Positions 54,948 to 64,000 of a DNA stretch of 64,000 nt are shown piece after piece (the first letter of the stretch is position 1; each line of letters opens with the position of its first letter). Position numbers and translations under genes: made by a program. The DNA lies in the NCBI GenBank assembly GCA_964030475.1, contig CAXIPT010000003.1:1356369-1420368 (forward strand), read 5' to 3'. Below the pieces are notes generated by a model. It saw only the letters and a list, made by a program, of their open reading frames with translations. It made no database searches and had not been told where the DNA came from. The stretch comes from Tethya wilhelma. Taxonomy: Eukaryota > Porifera > Demospongiae > Tethyida > Tethyidae.

Positions 54948-54948
54948 N
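54948..54948. other. Single-N contig join inside Pmp-like gene G
   Basis: The left side reaches NSLFNYNTA. The right side restarts several hundred bases earlier in the family alignment, so about 0.55 kb is present on both sides. Confidence 0.85.
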
Positions 54949-57173
54949 TCAGTTCATCCACAACACCACTAGTAGAAGTGGAGGAGCAATTTATAAGAAT
55001 GGGGCAAATGATGCAATGCTAATACATCAGACTCATTTCATCAACAACAGCTAGAGCAAGTAGTGATGGACGAGCTTTATATGTAGAAGGGACAGGAAAT
55101 TCAATCAATGTTAGTGACAGCTCATTTCTTGATAACACAGGTGGAGGGATCTATATCAATGGACAACACGCAACTATAAATCTCTCTTCAACAAGATTTA
55201 TTCACAACACAGCAAACACATTCGGAGGTGCTCTTTATGTTGCTGGTACAAATAGCTCCATTGACGTAACTGGTAGTTCATTTCTCAACAACACAGCAAC
55301 AAGTGATGGTGGAGGAGCTATTTACTCTGATGGACTCAATGCTAATGTAACACTCTCTTCCTCAACCTTCGTCAATAACTCAGCCTCTTACTGTGCTGTG
55401 TTGGATGTCGACAACTATAATCACTTCAGTGTGAACCTCACAAACAGTCTATTTAACTACAACAGAGCAACTGGACGTGACACCCTTGGAGGAGGAGTGG
55501 CATGTATTAGGAATGCCTCCATCAACATTCTCAACAGTACCTTCAGACACAACTCTGCCAATAACCATGCTGGGGTGCTCTTCATAGATGAAAGTCTTAC
55601 CACAGTGGATGGAAGCTCTTTCATCAACAATACTGCAGCTCTGGATGGTGGTGGGCTTTACACTTATGTCCATGCCTCTGACTACATCATTACAAGAAAT
55701 CAGTTTAGTCACAACTCAGCTGGTGATGATGGAGGAGTCATGTACATTGGACGTCTCGACAGCTTTGTTAGCATCCACGAATCACTCTTTGACTCCAACA
55801 CTGCAGCTGATAGGGGTGGAGTTATTGCCATCATTGCCAGCTCAATGCACATGGAGATCAACCACACAAACATCTTCAACAACACAGCCCAGTACGGAGG
55901 AGTTATCAGTGCTTGTAACAGTCAGATCACATTCTTTGAGGAGGCTCTGAATGTGACTGTCGATCCAGTGCTCCCATTTTGTATGCTTTATGAAAGAGAC
56001 ATCCACCACTTCAACATAACATTGCCACCAGATCCTGTACTTCCAACAGAGCCACCAGCTACGACAGTACCACTGACCACAAGTGAACCAATGACCACAA
56101 TGGACACAACAGAACAAGGGACCACAGCTATGGAGACGACAGAACAAGGGACCACAGCTATGGAGACAACAGAACAAGGGACCACAGCTATGGAGACGAC
56201 AGAACAAGGGACCACAGCTATGGAGACGACAGAACAAGGGACCACAGCTATAGAGACAACAGAACAAGGGACTACAGCTATGGAGACGACAGAACAAGGG
56301 ACCACAGCTATGGAGACGACAGAACAAGGGACCACAGCTATGGAGACAACAGAGGAAGGGACCATAGCTATGGAGATGACAGAGGAAGGGACTACAGTGG
56401 AGATGACACAGATTGGGACAACATCGGAACAAGGGATTACAACTGAGTCTGAGGTAGTTACTACAGTGGAGACACCCAATAATACTGATCCTCTGACTAC
56501 AGTGCAATCTACAACAACTGATTCAGAAATAGTCAATGGAACTGATCAGCCAGTGAACACAACTGAGACTCAATTGACAACTGAACTAGTGACAGAGCTA
56601 GAGAATACCACAGAAGAGCTAACTCCATCTCAGCCAGTGACTACAACAGAGATGGTGAGGACAACAGAGCCACTGAATACAACAGAAGGTGAAACTACAG
56701 CTGAAATGAGTACTCCAAAAGAACCAGTGACTACTATGGAGCCACTGACAACTACATCAGAGACAGAGAAAACAACTGAACCAGTCACACTGGATAATGT
56801 ACCACCTGGTACGATCAAAGAAACAATAACCGATTCCGAAATGGACACCACATCTTCCAAACAACTTAATGTTGAAACTATAGTAACTATCAAGTCCTCT
56901 GGAACAGTAATAACTGAGAAAGATTCCATATCCAAAGAATTACTTATATCGTTTATGATTCTTTCTTCCATTTCTTCTGTTGGTTCTCTTGTTGCTATAG
57001 TTATTTCTGTCTTAGGATGGTTATCTTCTCGTACAAACAAAAAGAAGCCAAAGTTAGAGAAGAACAAGTCTACAAAGCCATTTCATGGTGACATTCCAAC
57101 ATTTATTCCTCATTCTTCTCTTGCCTACACCTCTCCCATCTACAACCCTTGCTATGATGAACCAAAAAACTAG
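54949..57173 (+). pseudogene. Pmp-like 3' piece, near-duplicate of the 3' half of gene F
   Basis: The sequence restarts in the coil region and repeats 49402-51557 of gene F, including the CTAG insertion and stop near 55050. The only clear difference is one stalk decapeptide fewer (10 against 11). From about 55066 the frame is open through the membrane-proximal block, stalk, transmembrane helix and a complete tail (KPFHGDIPTFIPHSSLAYTS, PIYNPCYDEPKN) to the TAG at 57171-57173. It shows what the cut end of F should look like. It is probably the other allele of F, or a very recent duplicate. Confidence 0.85.
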
Positions 57174-57826
57174 TTCTAAATATATGCTATATAACTTGTT
57201 GCATATTACTGTCTTAGAATACTTTACTTAAGATTTGGAACTAACACTAGATATGCCCAAAATTGTTTTTGTTCTATGTACACACCTTGTACCATTTGAG
57301 TTGTGTTTATAAGACTAAGTATATAGTCCATAATTTATGATCACCACATGTGGTCTTGCTATAATATTACAAGTACAAAAACCATTAGAAATGTAATGTA
57401 AACATAGGAATGGCCAAATCGTAAAAAAGTGAGCAAACAAGATAGGAATGCTGGTCAGATTGTATTGAGCCACTCGACGAGTGACACAGAAAACCGATGC
57501 CAAAAGCGAATGAAGACCAACATACCAAGTTTATTCGTTCAAGAATTAGCTTCTATAAGTGTACAGTCTTCGAGAAAAGCCGTGACATAACAGAAGAAGA
57601 AGAAGAAGAAGAAGATGGAGAAAACTGGAGGTTTGGCATATTTTAGTTTGGTACTTTAGCAATGGTTTTAGGCCATGTTTTTGGGCTTGTTAGAAAGAGA
57701 ATGAACTAAATAGTAGCTTGAGAAGCCTTTTAGTGCCAAGCGCCCGGTTTTTGCAGAGTTATTCGCGTGAATATTTGTATTGCGCTAATGGACCATCCGT
57801 GCCATTCCTATGTACCCAGTACTACC
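57174..57826. other. Intergenic region up to a contig join
   Basis: It contains a (GAA)n run at about 57595-57616 and, at about 57725-57826, an inverted copy of the dispersed repeat at 3060-3170. No gene is seen. Confidence 0.55.
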
Positions 57827-57860
57827 NGAGGGAAAAAACAAATATAAAAAGCAAAATAAA

Positions 57861-57862
<2 letters not shown>

Positions 57863-57911
<49 letters not shown>
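57863..57911 (+). repeat. (CA)n microsatellite ending in a splice acceptor
   Basis: The (CA)n tract ends CACAG directly before the first visible HECT exon, so the microsatellite forms the 3' end of that intron. Confidence 0.8.
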
Positions 57912-60718
<2,807 letters not shown>

Positions 60719-61088
60719 TAATTATTTTGACATTGAACAACTGAAATATTATTGCATTTCACGGCACAAGTAGTTTTTTGTGACTCAGTTAAAGTTTGTT
60801 ATTAGTTTTCGGATTATCACCGTATAATATTATAAGACACTTTTATTATTGACACCTATAGTATACTAGTTTATGTTTCTTTGTTTGACTATATTATTTT
60901 TGTCCAATGCAAGTAATATAATTGTCGTCCAGTGGTTGCTTTTCTCTCGATTCTGCGCGCATGCGCAAAAATGACTTATAACATGCCGCGCGCGCCCTAG
61001 CTCACGTGTCCCAAATGAAGACTTGTAAGGATGCTTGTACATTCAAGTTTAGACCAGTATTTGTAAAATTCTGTCCTAATTCTGCGAG

Positions 61089-61178
61089 CTAGTATGCATG
61101 TGTCTCAAAAAGAAACAAAAAAAACGCTTGAAAGAAGATTGTGAGAGTAAGGAGAACTAACAGGACATAAGTTTTCAT
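61089..61178 (-). CDS. Small conserved hydrophobic ORF (29 aa), duplicate of 46238-46330
   Basis: The frame MKTYVLLVLLTLTIFFQ followed by a short divergent tail parallels the ORF downstream of gene E. Both copies keep the ATG and the hydrophobic core, and they diverge after the FFQ motif. The role is unknown. Confidence 0.3.
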   Translation of the reverse strand: MKTYVLLVLLTLTIFFQAFFLFLFETHAY

Positions 61179-61313
61179 CTTCTTACTGACAAAGCTAGCT
61201 ACATGTATCAACTAGAGTCCAGGCTTGTTGCAAGGAAAAACCTACCAGACTATATCAATTCAAGGTCAGGCTATACACTTACTGCTATGTAAATATTGTC
61301 ATTTAATAGCATA

Positions 61314-61365
<52 letters not shown>

Positions 61366-61514
61366 CACACAGTGGTACGTGCAGTGACAGATAACTGAAC
61401 CAATGAGCATCTGGGAATTATCTGGCACCGAAATACCATTGAGAGACCTCCAAATCTAAATTTTAATTTAATGAGAGACTATAAACTGAAAGGTATGAAA
61501 AAAATCATCTTAAA

Positions 61515-61712
61515 GGTTACGGGCTACCGCATATTCATGAATATGTTAATGAACATGCGTAGTGATTTTTGACATCAGTTTTTTTCCAAATTATTTCCCG
61601 TGTGACCGTATTTTAAAATTTAGTAGGAAATTACTGCAGTAATTTTGCCAAGAAGAACCTTTTTATTCTTGCTCATTAAATATTCATAACGGAATGTACT
61701 CTGTTACCTTAA
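61515..61712. mobile_element. Probable insertion with short inverted ends
   Basis: Compared with the homologous flank of gene E, the extra segment starts AAAGGTTACGGGCTACCGC and ends CTCTGTTACCTTAA. The ends are imperfect inverted repeats (AAGGTTAC/AAGGTAAC), close to those of the MITE at 60135. The empty site in the E flank supports an insertion. Confidence 0.55.
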
Positions 61713-61897
61713 CAATACCATTAAACTACTAAGAGCTGCTAGTGTAGCTAACTACAAAGCATAAAATAATCTGTAAAAATCACTATAGTAACCCAACATT
61801 GTATATGCATGCATGTTAAACACAACTCAAGTATATTATTATAATTATACAGGATAAGACAATAATACTGTATTTACAAGTAAGAAATCATGTTTAG

Positions 61898-64000
61898 TTA
61901 GTTCTTTGTTTCATCATAGCAAGGGTTGTAAATGGGAGAGGCATAGGCAAGAGAAGAATGAGGAGTAAATGTTGGAATGTCACCATAAAATGGCTTTATA
62001 GGCTCACTCTTCTTTTTCTTTTCTTTCTTTTTTGGACAAAACTGCAATGCTAAAGATACCACAGCTATGACTGTGGCGAAAAGTGAGCTTGCTGTAGCAA
62101 CAGCTGAGAGAATTATAGACAAAGTGGAATCCTTTTCTATGATGGTTATAGGCGTCTTGGCTGTGCTTTCAATGTGAGGTTTATCTGTGGTATCAGTTGT
62201 ATCCTCAGTAGTACCAGGTGGTACATTATCCAGTGTCACTGGTTCGTTTGTTTTCTCTGTCTCTGTTGTAGTCGTCAGTGGCTCCATAGTAGTTACTGGT
62301 TCTGTTGGAGTACTCATTTCAGCTGTAGTTTCACCTTCTGTTGTATTCAGTGGCTCGGTTGTCCTCACCATCTCTGTTGTAGTCACTGGCTGAGATGGAG
62401 TTAGCTCTTCTGTAGTATTCTCTAGCTCTGTAACTAGTGCAGTTGTGAATTGAATCTCAGTTGTGTTCACTGGCTGATCAGTTCCATTGACTATTTCTGA
62501 ATCAGCTGTTGTAGCTTGCACTGTAGTCAGTAGATCAGTATTACTGGGTGTACTAACTACCTCAGACTCAGTTGTAATCTCATGGTCAATTGTGGTCCCT
62601 TGTTCTGTTGTCTCCATAGCTGTGGTCCCTTCCTCTGTCGTCTCCATAGCTGTGATCTCTTCTGTTGTCTCCATTGTGGTCATTGGTTCACTTGTGGTCA
62701 GTGGTACTGTCGTAGCTGGTGGTTCTGTTGAAAGTACAGGATCTGGTGGCAATGTTATGTTAAAATGATGGATGTCTCCTTCGTAAAGCATACAAAATGG
62801 GAGCACTGGATCGACAGTCACATTCAGAGCCTCCTCAAAGAATGTGATCTGACTGTTACAAGCACTGATAACTCCTCCGTACTGGGCTGTGTTGTTGAAG
62901 ATGTTTGTGTGGTTGATCTCCATTTGCATTGAACTGGCAATGATGGCAATAACTCCACCCCTATCAGCTGCAGTGTTTGAGTCAAAGAGTGATTCATGGA
63001 TGCTAACAAAGCTATCGAGACGTCCAATGTACATGACTCCTCCATCATCACCAGCTGAGTTGTCACTAAACTGACTTCTTGTAATGATGTAGTCAGAGGC
63101 ATGGACATAAGTGTAGAACACACCACCATCCAGAGCTGCAGTATTGTTAATGAAAGAGCTTCTGTCCACTGTGGTGAGACTTTCGTCTATGAAGAACACC
63201 CCAGCATGGTTATTGGCAGAGTTGTGTCTGAAGGTACTGTTGAGAATGTTGATGGAGGCATTCCTAATACATGCCACTCCTCCTCCAAGGGTGTCACGTC
63301 CAGTTGCTGTGTTGTAGTTGAATAGACTGTTTGTGAGGTTCACACTGAAGTGGTTATAGTTGTCCACATCCAACACAGCACAGTAAGAAGCTGAGTTATT
63401 GATGAAGGTTGAAGAAGAGAGTGTTACATTAGCATTGAGTCCATCAGAGTAAATAGCTCCTCCACCTTCCCTTGTTGCTGTGTTGTTGAGAAATGAACTA
63501 CCAGTTACATGAATGGAGCTGTTTGTACCAAAAACATAAACAGCACCGCCAAATGTGTTAGCTGTGTTGTTCATGAAATATGTTTGAATTATATATACAT
63601 TATCATTCCTCTGACTTTTGTAAACTGCTCCTCCTCTTTTACCACTGGTGTTGTTAGTGAATTGAGATCGCAATAAAATCAATGTACGATTAAATATTGC
63701 TGCCCCATCATTCCTATGATTTATGTGGATCGCACCTCCATCACTTTCTCCTGCATGATTTCTGTAAAATATTGAATCATCAATTCTAAAGTAGAATGAT
63801 ACTGCTGATCTTGTATTACTATCAAATTCATAGTAGATTCCTCCACCATTGTAGTTTGCATTATTGTCACTGAAAACTGAGCCGTTAATTTCTGTATTAC
63901 TTGTTCCAGATGCGTAGAAGTTGTATTCACGGATATAAATTGCTCCTCCTGTTCCATATGTTGCAGTATTTTGTGTAAAATTAGAAAGATTGATTGATAA
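61898..64000 (-). CDS. Pmp-like beta-helix membrane protein H (inverted copy, 5' end outside the window)
   Basis: The frame is continuous from the window edge to the TAA at 61898-61900, 700 residues without a lesion. It starts inside the coils (NLSNFTQNTATYGTGGAIYI), continues with GGGIYYEFDSN and GGAIHINHRND coils, the conserved block from GGGAIYSDGL, three stalk decapeptides, the long PT-rich segment, a transmembrane helix (LSIILSAVATASSLFATVIA) and the tail KPFYGDIPTFTPHSSLAYAS ending YDETKN. The signal peptide would lie beyond 64000. It is convergent with the plus-strand array and on the same contig as the HECT gene, which proves a nuclear animal location. Confidence 0.9.
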   Translation of the reverse strand, partial: LSINLSNFTQNTATYGTGGAIYIREYNFYASGTSNTEINGSVFSDNNANYNGGGIYYEFDSNTRSAVSFYFRIDDSIFYRNHAGESDGGAIHINHRNDGAAIFNRTLILLRSQFTNNTSGKRGGAVYKSQRNDNVYIIQTYFMNNTANTFGGAVYVFGTNSSIHVTGSSFLNNTATREGGGAIYSDGLNANVTLSSSTFINNSASYCAVLDVDNYNHFSVNLTNSLFNYNTATGRDTLGGGVACIRNASINILNSTFRHNSANNHAGVFFIDESLTTVDRSSFINNTAALDGGVFYTYVHASDYIITRSQFSDNSAGDDGGVMYIGRLDSFVSIHESLFDSNTAADRGGVIAIIASSMQMEINHTNIFNNTAQYGGVISACNSQITFFEEALNVTVDPVLPFCMLYEGDIHHFNITLPPDPVLSTEPPATTVPLTTSEPMTTMETTEEITAMETTEEGTTAMETTEQGTTIDHEITTESEVVSTPSNTDLLTTVQATTADSEIVNGTDQPVNTTEIQFTTALVTELENTTEELTPSQPVTTTEMVRTTEPLNTTEGETTAEMSTPTEPVTTMEPLTTTTETEKTNEPVTLDNVPPGTTEDTTDTTDKPHIESTAKTPITIIEKDSTLSIILSAVATASSLFATVIAVVSLALQFCPKKKEKKKKSEPIKPFYGDIPTFTPHSSLAYASPIYNPCYDETKN

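Larger units (their letters stand above)
60719..61897 (-). other. Region between the HECT gene and gene H, homologous to the 3' flank of gene E
   Basis: Read on the minus strand, 61890-61020 follows the flank of gene E (45688-46400). It includes a (CA)n tract at about 61317-61372 and the small ORF at 61089-61178. About 200 bp at 61515-61712 are absent from the E flank and look like an insertion. The first 240 bp (60719-60960) hold the HECT 3' UTR and show nothing else. Confidence 0.7.

Noticed and set aside
24635..57173. Bacterial (chlamydial) contamination or recent bacterial transfer as the source of the Pmp-like genes
   Set aside because: Gene H shares one uninterrupted contig with an intron-containing HECT ligase. 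The proteins have eukaryotic type I layout with a Thr-rich stalk and no autotransporter barrel. A very old transfer cannot be excluded.

Overview
The window looks like nuclear DNA of an early-branching animal, most likely a demosponge. It is AT-rich, with short introns (about 60-455 bp) carrying normal GT-AG ends, CA/CT microsatellites and many small inverted-repeat elements. It holds recognisable animal genes (PARP16 and a NEDD4-type HECT ubiquitin ligase) beside lineage-expanded secreted and membrane protein families of a kind I know from sponges. The species is inferred. Nine single N bases (4650, 7410, 17222, 20368, 24634, 41606, 51558, 54948, 57827) mark contig joins. Several genes stop or restart at them, and some sequence is present twice across them.

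Region 1 (1-7400) has three relics plus one intact copy of a secreted protein family on the minus strand, set in a duplicated flank. It also has an isolated terminal exon (5820-5939) and a roughly 1-kb dispersed repeat with foldback arms. Region 2 (7416-9198) has the first two PARP16 exons (minus) and, directly upstream, an 868-bp terminal-inverted-repeat element with a 6-bp target duplication. Region 3 (9326-13505) has two paralogous type II membrane proteins resembling glycosyltransferases, the first broken by a micro-inversion, and a 3' fragment of a third. Region 4 (14080-21426) has three paralogues of a GT92 (DUF23-type) glycosyltransferase, two of them damaged by contig joins or start loss. 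Region 5 (22231-24013) has a hAT-like MITE and a three-exon gene that I do not recognise.

Region 6 (24635-57173, plus strand) dominates the window. It is a head-to-tail array of about seven large intronless genes, and an eighth (61898-64000) lies inverted beyond the HECT gene. Each intact member encodes a signal peptide, a conserved N-terminal domain, many chlamydial-Pmp-like repeats (GGAI/FxNN, predicted beta-helix), a near-identical membrane-proximal helix block, a Thr-rich mucin-like stalk made of a variable number of decapeptides, one transmembrane helix and a short tail with conserved tyrosines. The outer coils differ between copies, while the promoter, signal peptide, membrane-proximal block and tail are almost unchanged. 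This suits a diversifying surface-receptor or adhesin family, perhaps for self/non-self or microbe recognition (inference). Two members carry frameshifts. The HECT gene and the inverted member share one contig, so the Pmp-like genes are not bacterial contamination.

Region 7 (57912-60718) is the 3' half of a NEDD4-type HECT ligase in ten exons. The last intron splits the catalytic cysteine codon and ends in AC instead of AG.
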